Positions 16,316 to 24,981 are shown, counted from the stretch's first letter. The stretch is 46,833 bases of DNA from Clostridiales bacterium (GCA_017427465.1 JAFRST010000009.1:1-46833), one strand, 5' to 3'. The notes: generated from the sequence alone by a model not told the origin. Numbers and translations: made by a program.

Positions 16316-18583
16316 GTGATAACGAAGCGCATTAAAGTTTACGGCATAGTCCAGGGAGTGGGCATGAGGCCCACTGTCGCAAGACATGCAGCCTCTCTTG
16401 GCATCAAGGGAAGCGTGTCTAACCTGGGTCCATATGTCGAGATCTATGCGCAGGGTGAAGAAACACAAGTCGATAAGTTCATCGATCTCATCAGAAATGA
16501 GCCGCCTAAGCGCGCTGCTATCCTGAAGATGGACGTCAAGGTAAAGGACGCTGAAGTTTACGATGATTTCAGCATCATCGAGAGCGCGAAAACATCAGGT
16601 GAGATCTTCGTCTCTCCCGACATTGCGATCTGCGACGAGTGCCTTACAGAGCTCTACGATAAGAGCAACAAAAGATATCTCCATCCGTTCATCAACTGCA
16701 CATGCTGCGGCCCGAGACTTACCATTCTCGAAGCCCTTCCTTACGACAGGGAGAGAACATCGATGAAGGTGTTCCCGATGTGCCCTGACTGCGAGAAGGA
16801 ATACCACGATCCTGCTACGAGAAGATATGACGCCCAGCCCGTCTGCTGCAATGACTGCGGACCGGAAGTATTCATCCTTGATGATGAACAAAACCGCAGA
16901 GGAAGAGACGCGATCACTTATGTCCGCGAGGTCATCGCCAATGGCGGGATCGCTGCAATAAAAGGCATCGGCGGTTTCCACTTAGCCTGCAACGCTTACG
17001 ATAACGAAGCAGTCAGAAGACTCCGTGAGTTAAAGCACCGTCCTTCAAAACCGTTTGCAGTGATGATGAGAAACGAAGATGAAGTCCTGAAAAACTGCGT
17101 GATCGAAAACTATCAGAGAAGCATTTTGACAGGACACCAGAAGCCGATAATCCTGCTTGCAAGAAAGGAAGATTCGAAGATCGCAGAACAGGTCGCACCT
17201 GATAATCCGATGCTCGGAGTAATGCTTCCTTATGCACCTTTACAGAGTCTTATATTCGATTACGATGACGGTATAAAAATGCCCGCATGCCTTGTCATGA
17301 CAAGCGGCAATCTCTCAGGGCTCCCCATCTGCAGGAATGATGATGACGCAAGGCGTGAGATTGCATCTTACTGCGACGTGATCCTCACACATAACAGAAG
17401 GATAATCATCAGGGCTGACGATTCGGTCATGGATTTTTATGACGGCAAGCCTTACATGATAAGACGTTCGAGAGGTTACGCACCTCTTCCGTACATGATG
17501 ACCAGGCCTTTCTCAGGTTCTGTCATAGCATACGGCGGAGAACTCAAGAATACATTCTGCGTTGCGGTAAACAGCCTCATGTATCCGTCTTCTTACATCG
17601 GTGATCTGACGGATCTCAAGGGCAAGAATGCACTCAAGGAATCTGCAGAGAGGATGATAAATCTTCTTGAAGCAAAGCCCTCATATGCCGTATGCGATCT
17701 GCATCCTTCGTATAATTCTTCAGAAGCTGCCGAAGAATCAGGTCTGCCCCTCATCAGAGTGCAGCATCACTACGCTCACATTCTCTCGTGCATGGCAGAG
17801 AACGACTACACCGGTGATGTCATCGGCATCTCACTTGACGGCACGGGCTATGGTACTGACGGCACCATCTGGGGCGGCGAGATATTAAAGTGCAGTCTTG
17901 ATGATTTTGAGCGCTTAGGACACATCAGGCCGTTCCTTCATACAGGCGGAGACATCGCTTCGAGAGAAGGATTCAGAATTGCCATATCGATGCTCATCGA
18001 TATATATGGTGACGGCGCGGAAGATAAGTGTAACAGGCTTGGTCTGGTAAGACAGGGCAGCTTTAAGACATACAAGGCAATGCACGATAACAGGATTAAT
18101 ACCGCTGTATCGACAAGCTGCGGAAGACTTTTCGATGCCGCAAGCGCAATACTCGGCATCAGGTATGAACAGAGCTTCGAAGGTGAGGCTGCGGTCGCGC
18201 TTGAGTTTAAGGCGATGGAATATGAGGGTGAGAAGGTCTTCGATTGTGAAGACCTGACCCACGGAGACGTTATCGCGACAGAGAAGATAATCACGCGCTT
18301 AGTTGACGGAATGGAAAAAGGTGAAGACGTAAGAAAGCTTGCTTACGAATTCCACTACATGCTCGCCAAAGGCGTATCGCAGATGGCCATTGCAAAAGCA
18401 GGCGGCATAAAGACAGCAGCTTTGAGCGGAGGGTGCTACCAGAATAAGCTCCTCACAAAGCTTACAGAAAAGGAATTGAGAGATAACGGATTTAAGGTAT
18501 TGCTCCACTCGATGGTACCGCCGAACGACGGAGGAATCGCATTGGGCCAGGCGCTTTACGGTATGAACAGGATAAACAATTAA
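16316..18583 (+). CDS. hypF: Carbamoyltransferase HypF
   Basis: 755 residues, the normal HypF length. Domain order: acylphosphatase-like domain (about 1-90, VYGIVQGVGMRP), two zinc fingers (about 100-185, CDECL/CTCCG and CPDCE/CCNDCG), YrdC-like domain (about 195-375, KGIGGFHLACNA and KHRPSKPFAVM), and the Kae1-like C-terminal domain with HHYAHILSC and GISLDGTGYGTDGTIWGGE. HypF uses carbamoyl phosphate and ATP to make carbamoyl-adenylate and loads the HypE C-terminal cysteine, the source of the cyanide ligands. GTG at 16316 follows GGGAG inside the end of the preceding gene. All motifs look intact. Confidence 0.96.
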   Translation: MITKRIKVYGIVQGVGMRPTVARHAASLGIKGSVSNLGPYVEIYAQGEETQVDKFIDLIRNEPPKRAAILKMDVKVKDAEVYDDFSIIESAKTSGEIFVSPDIAICDECLTELYDKSNKRYLHPFINCTCCGPRLTILEALPYDRERTSMKVFPMCPDCEKEYHDPATRRYDAQPVCCNDCGPEVFILDDEQNRRGRDAITYVREVIANGGIAAIKGIGGFHLACNAYDNEAVRRLRELKHRPSKPFAVMMRNEDEVLKNCVIENYQRSILTGHQKPIILLARKEDSKIAEQVAPDNPMLGVMLPYAPLQSLIFDYDDGIKMPACLVMTSGNLSGLPICRNDDDARREIASYCDVILTHNRRIIIRADDSVMDFYDGKPYMIRRSRGYAPLPYMMTRPFSGSVIAYGGELKNTFCVAVNSLMYPSSYIGDLTDLKGKNALKESAERMINLLEAKPSYAVCDLHPSYNSSEAAEESGLPLIRVQHHYAHILSCMAENDYTGDVIGISLDGTGYGTDGTIWGGEILKCSLDDFERLGHIRPFLHTGGDIASREGFRIAISMLIDIYGDGAEDKCNRLGLVRQGSFKTYKAMHDNRINTAVSTSCGRLFDAASAILGIRYEQSFEGEAAVALEFKAMEYEGEKVFDCEDLTHGDVIATEKIITRLVDGMEKGEDVRKLAYEFHYMLAKGVSQMAIAKAGGIKTAALSGGCYQNKLLTKLTEKELRDNGFKVLLHSMVPPNDGGIALGQALYGMNRINN

Positions 18584-18596
18584 GGAGGACATATAA

Positions 18597-18809
18597 ATGT
18601 GCGTAGGATTATCAGCTAAAGTAATCAGCGTTAAGGACGGAGTCGCTATGGTCGACTGCACGGGTGCCAGAAGGGAGATCTCTGCTGAACTCCTGGAAGA
18701 CTTAGAGCCCGGCGATTACGTCATGGTACATGCAGGCTGCGCCATCGCCAAGATCACCGATGACGACAAGTCTGAGACACAGAAAGTCTTAAAGGAGAAT
18801 CAGGCATGA
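18597..18809 (+). CDS. hypC: Hydrogenase maturation chaperone HypC/HybG family
   Basis: 70 residues, typical size. It begins MCVGLSAKV, so the conserved Cys2 that, after methionine removal, coordinates the iron of the Fe(CN)2CO unit is present. The OB-like core has GARREISAELL and GDYVMVHAGCAI. HypC binds HypD and carries the assembled iron unit to a client. GGAGG lies ~9 nt upstream. The stop overlaps the hypD ATG. Confidence 0.95.
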   Translation: MCVGLSAKVISVKDGVAMVDCTGARREISAELLEDLEPGDYVMVHAGCAIAKITDDDKSETQKVLKENQA

Positions 18810-19861
18810 CTCAAATCTCAAATACAGCCGAAATGAGAAAGTTTCTCGAGGAGTACGATGGCCCTTCCGTGAGGATCATGGAAGTCTGCGGCACCCATAC
18901 TCACGAGATCTTCAGACAGGGAATAAGGAACTTCTTGTCACCTAAGATCAACCTCATCTCAGGACCCGGCTGCCCTGTGTGCGTTACGCCCGCAGCTTAT
19001 ATCGATGAAGCTGTTTATCTTGCGCTCGAAAAGGGCTGCACTATCACGACATTCGGCGATCTCGTAAGAGTCCCGGGAAACGTTAAGAGCCTGCAGCAGG
19101 CAAGAGCCGAAGGCGGCAAGGTTAAGGTCGTTTATTCTCCGATCGACGCAGAGAAATATGCAAAGGATCATCCTGAAGAACAGGTCGTTTTCTTATCCGT
19201 AGGCTTCGAGACCACGACACCTTCTGACGTTATCGCTGTTAAGAATGCGATAAGGGACGGCATAGATAATTTCGCGCTCCTTACGGCGAATAAAACGATG
19301 CCCGGCGCTTATGAGGCGATGGCATCTTCAACGGATGCTTATCTGTACCCTGGGCACGTTCACGCGATCATCGGAACTAAGCTCTGCAAGGATATGGCAG
19401 AGAAGGGCGTGAGCGGAACAATCGCAGGTTTTACTGGCGAAGAACTCCTGACTGCGTTAAGTGTTACGGTAATGAAGCTTTCCGAGGGCAAGCCGTTCTT
19501 CGTAAATGCATACCCCAGAGTAGTAACCGACGAGGGCAGCCCTGCAGCGTGCGCGCTTGTGGATAAGTTCTTAAAGCCCTGTGACGCCGAGTGGCGCGGC
19601 ATCGGCATGATCCCTTCTTCAGGTGTTGAACTTAAGGATGAATATGCAGCATATGATGCAAGGAAAAAGCACGATATCCCGAAGATGGATTACGAACGCA
19701 AGACAGGCTGCAAGTGCGGACTTGTTCTGCAGGGAAAGATAAAGCCTAATGAGTGTCCTCTTTTCGGAAAGGCATGCAATCCGGATCATCCGATAGGCGC
19801 ATGTATGGTATCTGACGAGGGCGCATGCTCGGCATTCTATATGTACGGAGGACAGTCATGA
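18806..19861 (+). CDS. hypD: Hydrogenase maturation protein HypD
   Basis: 351 residues, standard length. Conserved motifs: CGTHTHEIFRQGIR, GPGCPVCVTP, GFETTTP, and the C-terminal cysteine-rich [4Fe-4S] region CKCGL ... CPLFGKACNP ... GACMVSDEGACSAFY. HypD with HypC and HypE assembles Fe(CN)2CO, reducing the transferred thiocyanate to cyanide. It overlaps hypC and hypE by 4 nt each, so these are strictly co-translated. Nothing suggests loss of function. Confidence 0.96.
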   Translation: MTQISNTAEMRKFLEEYDGPSVRIMEVCGTHTHEIFRQGIRNFLSPKINLISGPGCPVCVTPAAYIDEAVYLALEKGCTITTFGDLVRVPGNVKSLQQARAEGGKVKVVYSPIDAEKYAKDHPEEQVVFLSVGFETTTPSDVIAVKNAIRDGIDNFALLTANKTMPGAYEAMASSTDAYLYPGHVHAIIGTKLCKDMAEKGVSGTIAGFTGEELLTALSVTVMKLSEGKPFFVNAYPRVVTDEGSPAACALVDKFLKPCDAEWRGIGMIPSSGVELKDEYAAYDARKKHDIPKMDYERKTGCKCGLVLQGKIKPNECPLFGKACNPDHPIGACMVSDEGACSAFYMYGGQS

Positions 19862-20862
19862 AAGAAGTAATCACATTAGCTCACGGAAGCGGCGGAAGAA
19901 AGACATCCGAGCTTATCGGCGAGATATTTAAGAAGAACTTAGGCAACGAATACTTTACCGCGGATGATGCTGCAGTACTTCCGAAGCCTGAAGGCCGCAT
20001 CGCGATGTCGACTGACGGCTTTATCGTATCCCCTTGGAAATATCCGGGCGGAAACATCGGAAGACTTGCTGTCTGCGGTACGGTAAATGACCTCGCTTGC
20101 ATGGGCGCAAAACCCCTTTATCTCACATGCTCCTACATCATCGAGGAGGGACTTCCGATAGAAGACTTGGAGCTCATTGCTAAAACCATGGGTGAGACCG
20201 CAAGGGAAGCTGGAGTTAATATCGTTGCAGGTGATACCAAGGTTGCAGGCAAGGGCCAGGTTGATAAGATCTTCATCACTACTGCCGGAGTCGGTGTAAT
20301 TGACGAAGGCATTAATACGTCAGGCAGATTCGCAAAGCCCGGTGATAAGATCATCGTAACAGGTGACGTCGGAAGACACGGCACGGCGATCCTTCTTGCA
20401 AGAGACGAGTACGGCATCGAAGCAGAAGTTACGTCCGACTGTGCGCCCCTCTGGGAGCCCGTCAGAAAAGTTCTCGAAGTCTGCCCTGAGATGCATGTTA
20501 TAAGAGACGCGACAAGAGGCGGTGTAGGCACTGTCCTTTACGAGATCGCTGATGAGGCAGGCGTAGGCATAAAGGTCAACAGAAGCGATGTCCCGGTAGC
20601 ACCCGAAGTGCTTGGCGTTACGGGCCTTCTGGGTTTAGAGCCCCTGTACCTTGCGTGCGAGGGAAGAATGGTAATGATGTGTCCTGCAGATAAGGCTGAA
20701 GCAGTTGTTAATGTCCTCAAGGAGACAAAGTATACAGAAGGCGCTGCGATTATCGGCGAGGTCACTGATACTGAAGTCGGAAGAGTGGTCATGACGACTG
20801 AAGTCGGCGGACAGACATATCTTCCCAAGCCGGGCAACGAGCTGCTCCCGAGAATCTGCTGA
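19858..20862 (+). CDS. hypE: Hydrogenase maturation protein HypE
   Basis: 334 residues. PurM/selenophosphate-synthase-like fold: N-terminal ITLAHGSGGRKTSELI, STDGFIVSPW, CGTVNDLACMGAKP, VAGDTKV, RDATRGGVG, and the essential C-terminal tail ending in PRIC, whose last cysteine is carbamoylated by HypF and dehydrated to thiocyanate. Start ATG 19858 overlaps the hypD stop and has GGAGGA at 19847-19852; the longer frame from 19825 is inside hypD. The intact tail implies a working cyanide route. Confidence 0.96.
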   Translation: MKEVITLAHGSGGRKTSELIGEIFKKNLGNEYFTADDAAVLPKPEGRIAMSTDGFIVSPWKYPGGNIGRLAVCGTVNDLACMGAKPLYLTCSYIIEEGLPIEDLELIAKTMGETAREAGVNIVAGDTKVAGKGQVDKIFITTAGVGVIDEGINTSGRFAKPGDKIIVTGDVGRHGTAILLARDEYGIEAEVTSDCAPLWEPVRKVLEVCPEMHVIRDATRGGVGTVLYEIADEAGVGIKVNRSDVPVAPEVLGVTGLLGLEPLYLACEGRMVMMCPADKAEAVVNVLKETKYTEGAAIIGEVTDTEVGRVVMTTEVGGQTYLPKPGNELLPRIC

Positions 20863-20872
20863 GGTGATAATT

Positions 20873-21121
20873 ATGGAAACAAGAGTAGCTGCAATCTCGA
20901 TAATAGTGGAGAACCCGGAATCCGTTGAAAAGCTCAATGCTCTCCTTCACGAGGCCGGCCAGTACATCATCGGAAGAATGGGCGTGCCTTACCGCGAGAT
21001 GGGCATAAGCATCATCATGATCGCCATCAACGCGCCCCAGGATTACATAAGTGAGATAACAGGCAAGATCGGAAGATTAGACGGAGTAAACGTAAAGACT
21101 TCTTATGCCAACGTCAAGTGA
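20873..21121 (+). CDS. TM1266-type small ACT-like protein (annotated elsewhere as iron-only hydrogenase system regulator)
   Basis: 82 residues. METRVAAISIIVENPESVEKLNALLHE..., GQYIIGRMGVPYRE and SIIMIAINAPQD match the TM1266 family of small ferredoxin-like/ACT-fold proteins usually found next to [FeFe]-hydrogenase maturation genes. ATG 20873 is chosen over GTG 20864 because GAGGTG at 20861-20866 then lies 6 nt upstream. It links the hyp block to the second nitrogenase-like pair; the next ATG overlaps its end by 17 nt. Its molecular function is not settled. Confidence 0.85.
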   Translation: METRVAAISIIVENPESVEKLNALLHEAGQYIIGRMGVPYREMGISIIMIAINAPQDYISEITGKIGRLDGVNVKTSYANVK

Positions 21122-22403
21122 TGACAGAGTAAGGATCGGTGATGCCGAATTTCCGAAGCCGTTCGTAAACGGCCTGGAGTTCAACGCGCCCGTTCACGGC
21201 ACGTGGAATATCGTGCACATCGGCTTCAGGATCCCCGAAGCGCATCAGATCTATATCTGCGCCGACAACTGTCTGCGCGGTGTTGTCATGACGGCAGCAG
21301 AGATGGGCGAGCTCGGAAGATTCTCATCAGTAGTTTTGGAAGAAGACGACATGACGCATTCGGGAAGGATAGAGGAGACCACGGTAGAAGGTGTTACCGA
21401 CTGCCTTAATAAGCTTGCGAAGATCCCTCCTGTCGTGATCATTTTCCCCGTGTGCGTTCACCGCTTCATGGGATGCGATATCGGGTATATCTATAAGCAA
21501 TTGGAAGAGCGTTTCCCTGATGTTAAATTTATTAGAGGATTCATGGATCCTGTCATGCAGAAGAGAGGAACGACTCCGGACCAGAGGCTTAGGAAAGCTA
21601 TGTCGGAGATCATCCCTTCCTTGCCAGTAGACATAGATACTGTTGCATTTGCCGGAAGCGATATGCCTGCAGTCAATAACGACTTCAAGACTATCCTTGG
21701 AATTAATGGCAAGACTGTAAAAGACACAGCCGGCTGCAAATCTCTTGATGAGTATCTATCGATCGGCGCTTCATCTCTTTTTATCTGCCAGTATCCCGCA
21801 GGATTAATGGCGACACAGACGATAACAAAGAGGCTTGAACGCAGGTTCATATATGCGCCGCTGAGCTTCAGTTTTGAAACGGTTAAAGAAGAACTTACTG
21901 CATCAGGTCTTGATATTCCCGGAGGATTTTTCGAGAACGGAATAAAGATATGCAGTGATGAAGTGAACAAGCTGAAAGACCTGATAAAAGATACACCCGT
22001 TGCTATCGATTACACTGTCGCACCGAAGCCTTTATCGCTTGCAAGATTTTTGCTCGATAACGGCATCAACGTTAAGACTGTTTATCTCGACGGCATAGAC
22101 GGCAGCGAAGAGGAGGACTTCGGATATCTTAAGACGAACTATCCTGATCTTATCCTTCATTCAACGATTCACGTAAGTGACAGAAGACCTGTAAGAAGCA
22201 GTGAGAAGGTCCTTGCCGTCGGACAGAAGGCTGCCTGGTTCGAAGGAACGGAATACTTCGTCAACATGATCGAAGGCGGCGGTTTTTATGGCTTTGAAGG
22301 GATCGCTGAATTCATAAGACAGATGGAAGATGCTTTTGTAAATGCAAAAGATCTTCGTGACATTGTGCCGCGCAAGGGCTTAGGCTGCAGGAGCTGCATA
22401 TGA
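21105..22403 (+). CDS. Nitrogenase component-1-like protein, NifD/NifE-like subunit, second pair
   Basis: 432 residues. The family pattern is present but distant from the first pair: C52 and C56 in ICADNCLRGV, C117 and C124 in FPVCVHRFMGCDIGYIY (equivalent to the C-x-x-x-x-GDD segment), FIRGFMDPV, FAGSDMPAVNNDF, and GGGFYGFEGIAEFI near the end, which recalls the closing helix of NifD. It ends in a CRSCI tail with two cysteines, possibly an extra metal or thiol site. Only one in-frame start is possible, ATG 21105, overlapping the TM1266-like gene. Partner: the gene at 22400. Confidence 0.8.
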   Translation: MPTSSDDRVRIGDAEFPKPFVNGLEFNAPVHGTWNIVHIGFRIPEAHQIYICADNCLRGVVMTAAEMGELGRFSSVVLEEDDMTHSGRIEETTVEGVTDCLNKLAKIPPVVIIFPVCVHRFMGCDIGYIYKQLEERFPDVKFIRGFMDPVMQKRGTTPDQRLRKAMSEIIPSLPVDIDTVAFAGSDMPAVNNDFKTILGINGKTVKDTAGCKSLDEYLSIGASSLFICQYPAGLMATQTITKRLERRFIYAPLSFSFETVKEELTASGLDIPGGFFENGIKICSDEVNKLKDLIKDTPVAIDYTVAPKPLSLARFLLDNGINVKTVYLDGIDGSEEEDFGYLKTNYPDLILHSTIHVSDRRPVRSSEKVLAVGQKAAWFEGTEYFVNMIEGGGFYGFEGIAEFIRQMEDAFVNAKDLRDIVPRKGLGCRSCI

Positions 22404-23464
22404 AGAAGACGTACAGGATCTTACCGGTTTATACGGGTGATGTATCGGGAGCCGCGAGCGCCCTTTATGAGCTTGGCGGCATGACCGTTATTCACGATCC
22501 GTCAGGCTGCAACTCGACATATAATACGCACGATGAGACCAGGTGGTTTGACCAAGAGAGTCTGATATATATTTCCGGTCTTAATGACATCGACGCGATC
22601 ACCGGTAATGACGATAAGTTCATTAAAGATATCTGCTACGCGGCAGAGAAGATGAAGCCTCTTTTTATCGCGCTCGCAAATTCACCGCTGCCTTATCTTA
22701 ACGGCACTGACTTTAAGGGCATCTGCAAAGTGCTTGAAGAGAAGACCGGGCTTCCCTGTTTCTACGTAAATACCAATGCGATGCACGATTATTCTAAGGG
22801 CCAGTCCGAGGCATTCTTAAGCTTTGCGAAGAAGATGCTTAAAGATCCTGCGAAGAAGGTTAAAAACGGCGTAAACATCATCGGTATGACACCTCTTGAT
22901 TTTACATCGACGGATATCTATATATCTGACGGGTATGGGATAGTATCTAACTGGTCACTCAATACATCATTCGAAAATGTTATGAGGGCACCGGAAGCTG
23001 AGCTCAACATCGCCGTATCCTCATCAGGCATCGCCGCATGCGAATACATGAAGGAAAGATTCGGCATTCCTTACGTCAAGGGACTTCCGTGGAACGGAAA
23101 GATAAGGGACTACATGGAAGTGGAAAGAAAGGCTTCTCAAAAATACATTGTCGGCGAGACCGTTATATCGGGTTCTCTTGCGGCATATCTCAAGGAAACG
23201 ACGGGCGAAGATTATAACGTCTTCGCATCGACTGAAATAACAGAAGGACTTCTTCTTGACTGCGATAAAAGATGTCACGGTGAAGAAGAGATAGAAGAAG
23301 CACTCAAAGACGCGGAGGTCATAATCGCAGATCCGATGGTGAAGTATATTTCGCCTGCGTCAGCGAAGTTTATCGAGCTCCCGCATTTCGCGATGTCGGG
23401 AAGGCTTTACCGCAAACAGATACCGAATCTTATGAATCCGGAGGAGTACATACATGGGACTTAA
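22400..23464 (+). CDS. Nitrogenase component-1-like protein, NifK/NifN-like subunit, second pair
   Basis: 354 residues. N-terminus YTGDVSGAASALYELGG then PSGCNSTYNTHDETRW (C37), and SGLNDIDAITGNDDKF, all collinear with the K-like protein at 15377 (C37, SAGLRDMDAILGRD). Only one of the two cysteines of the first K-like protein is kept (C42 is lost), so cluster binding may differ. AVSSSGIAACEYM also matches ASSSGIDACEYL in the first copy, showing duplication. It overlaps the D-like gene by 4 nt and hydF by 11 nt. Role unknown; scaffold or catalytic partner are both open. Confidence 0.82.
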   Translation: MKKTYRILPVYTGDVSGAASALYELGGMTVIHDPSGCNSTYNTHDETRWFDQESLIYISGLNDIDAITGNDDKFIKDICYAAEKMKPLFIALANSPLPYLNGTDFKGICKVLEEKTGLPCFYVNTNAMHDYSKGQSEAFLSFAKKMLKDPAKKVKNGVNIIGMTPLDFTSTDIYISDGYGIVSNWSLNTSFENVMRAPEAELNIAVSSSGIAACEYMKERFGIPYVKGLPWNGKIRDYMEVERKASQKYIVGETVISGSLAAYLKETTGEDYNVFASTEITEGLLLDCDKRCHGEEEIEEALKDAEVIIADPMVKYISPASAKFIELPHFAMSGRLYRKQIPNLMNPEEYIHGT

Positions 23465-24650
23465 TGACACACCTCAGGCTGAGAGAATTCACATAGGATT
23501 TTTCGGCAGGACAAATGCCGGCAAATCGAGCCTCGTTAACAAGATCACGAACCAGGATCTTGCGATAGTTTCCGATACGAAGGGAACTACTACAGACCCT
23601 GTTTATAAAGCGATGGAGATACTTCCTTTGGGACCTGTCGTAATCATCGATACACCCGGCTTTGACGATGACGGTGTGCTGGGCGAGAAGAGGATCAGCA
23701 GGACCAAGCTCGTTCTCAACAAGACTGATGTCGCAGTGCTCGTTGTAGACCTGGTAGAAGGCATGGCTAAGACTGATGAAGAGCTCATTAAGCTTTTCGA
23801 GCAGAAGGGAATACCATACATTGTCGCGTACAACAAAGCAGATCTCAAAGAGACGGTATCTGCAGGAAAGCCTAATGAGATCTATGTAAGTTCCGTAACA
23901 GGAAAGAACATCGATGAACTCAAGGAGATGATCGCACGTGCAGGTCTTCAGAAGCCCGCTGCAACACCTCTTATAAGCGACCTGATCGAAGCTGGTGATA
24001 CTGTTGTTCTCGTTATCCCGATCGATTCGTCCGCGCCTAAGGGAAGGATCATACTTCCGCAGCAGCAGGTGTTAAGGGAAGTGCTGGATTCACATGCGCT
24101 GGCATATATTGCGCAGGATTCCGATCTTAAAGAACTGCTCGAAAATCTTAAGACAAAACCGAAGCTTGTCGTTACCGACAGCCAGGTATTCGGCAAAGTC
24201 TCGAAGATCGTTCCGGAAGACATCAAGCTCACATCTTTTTCGATCCTTCTTGCAAGACACAAAGGATTTCTTGAGTCTGCCGTCAGGGGCGTTAAAGCGA
24301 TCGAGACGATCGAAGACGGCGACACGATCCTTATCTCGGAGGGCTGCACGCATCACAGGCAGTGTGAAGACATCGGCACATATAAGATCCCGAAGTGGCT
24401 CAAGGAATATACAGGAAAGAAATTTAATATTGTGACAACATCAGGTCTGTCTTTTGCAGATGACTTAAGCAGGTACAAGATGATCATCCACTGCGGCGGA
24501 TGCATGCTTAATGACCGTGAGATGATGTACCGCACAAAATGCGCAAACGACTGCGGTATTCCGATGACTAACTACGGTACCGCAATCGCTTACATGCATG
24601 GTATTTTATGGAGATCTCTTGAGGTCTTTCCGGACCTCCTGGAAATATAA
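23454..24650 (+). CDS. hydF: [FeFe]-hydrogenase maturation GTPase/scaffold HydF
   Basis: 398 residues, normal HydF size. GTPase domain: P-loop GRTNAGKSS (residues 18-26), DTPG, NKAD. The middle dimerisation domain includes APKGRIILPQQQVLRE. The C-terminal [4Fe-4S] domain has C298-T-H300 and H346-C347-G-G-C350, the diagnostic C-x-H ... H-C-x-x-C pattern. HydF carries the diiron precursor of the H-cluster and delivers it to apo-HydA. HydE and HydG, which normally make that precursor, are absent from the window. The ATG overlaps the upstream gene by 11 nt, so hydF is physically part of the nitrogenase-like/hyp operon. Confidence 0.95.
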   Translation: MGLNDTPQAERIHIGFFGRTNAGKSSLVNKITNQDLAIVSDTKGTTTDPVYKAMEILPLGPVVIIDTPGFDDDGVLGEKRISRTKLVLNKTDVAVLVVDLVEGMAKTDEELIKLFEQKGIPYIVAYNKADLKETVSAGKPNEIYVSSVTGKNIDELKEMIARAGLQKPAATPLISDLIEAGDTVVLVIPIDSSAPKGRIILPQQQVLREVLDSHALAYIAQDSDLKELLENLKTKPKLVVTDSQVFGKVSKIVPEDIKLTSFSILLARHKGFLESAVRGVKAIETIEDGDTILISEGCTHHRQCEDIGTYKIPKWLKEYTGKKFNIVTTSGLSFADDLSRYKMIIHCGGCMLNDREMMYRTKCANDCGIPMTNYGTAIAYMHGILWRSLEVFPDLLEI

Positions 24651-24666
24651 GCAGGATTATTCCGGC

Positions 24667-24981
24667 CTATATAGTCGAAGCGATCGCGAGGATCATTCCG
24701 ATAAAAAGAAACAGGGAGAGGCATGAACCTATACCGACTATTGAGGTAATCAGGCCGGCCACGCCTTTAGCTTTATTGTCGCCGTATTCTTTGGCCTTCT
24801 TGATCGATATTCCGGAAAGAATGACTCCGACAATGGCAAAGAACAATCCGATGATGATGCCGATGAAGTACAGAATTCTATTAGAGCTGTCCCGGCCGAG
24901 CATGAGTGCCACAACCGGAAAAGCTACTGAACCAATACCGAAAAGCATTCCTGCGAACTGCATAATATGACTGTCTCTCAT
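24667..24981 (-). CDS. Small multi-pass membrane protein (DUF4190-like)
   Basis: 104 residues, about three helices: ~10-28, ~35-58 and ~75-102, with a basic cytoplasmic loop KKAKEYGDNKAKG before the last. The layout is that of DUF4190-type proteins and resembles 12657-12971, which flanks the operon on its other side, though identity looks low. GGAAGGG upstream of the ATG supports this start. It converges on hydF with only 16 nt between and no obvious terminator. Confidence 0.6.
   Translation of the reverse strand: MRDSHIMQFAGMLFGIGSVAFPVVALMLGRDSSNRILYFIGIIIGLFFAIVGVILSGISIKKAKEYGDNKAKGVAGLITSIVGIGSCLSLFLFIGMILAIASTI

Noticed and set aside
15431..16468. Long antisense open frame (345 codons) under the K-like gene and hypF
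   Set aside because: The sense genes are clear family members. The antisense frame comes from codon bias and has no ribosome-binding site or recognisable motif.
24621..24638. Hairpin GAGGTC/GACCTC at the end of hydF as a terminator
   Set aside because: It lies inside coding sequence and has no T-run on either strand.
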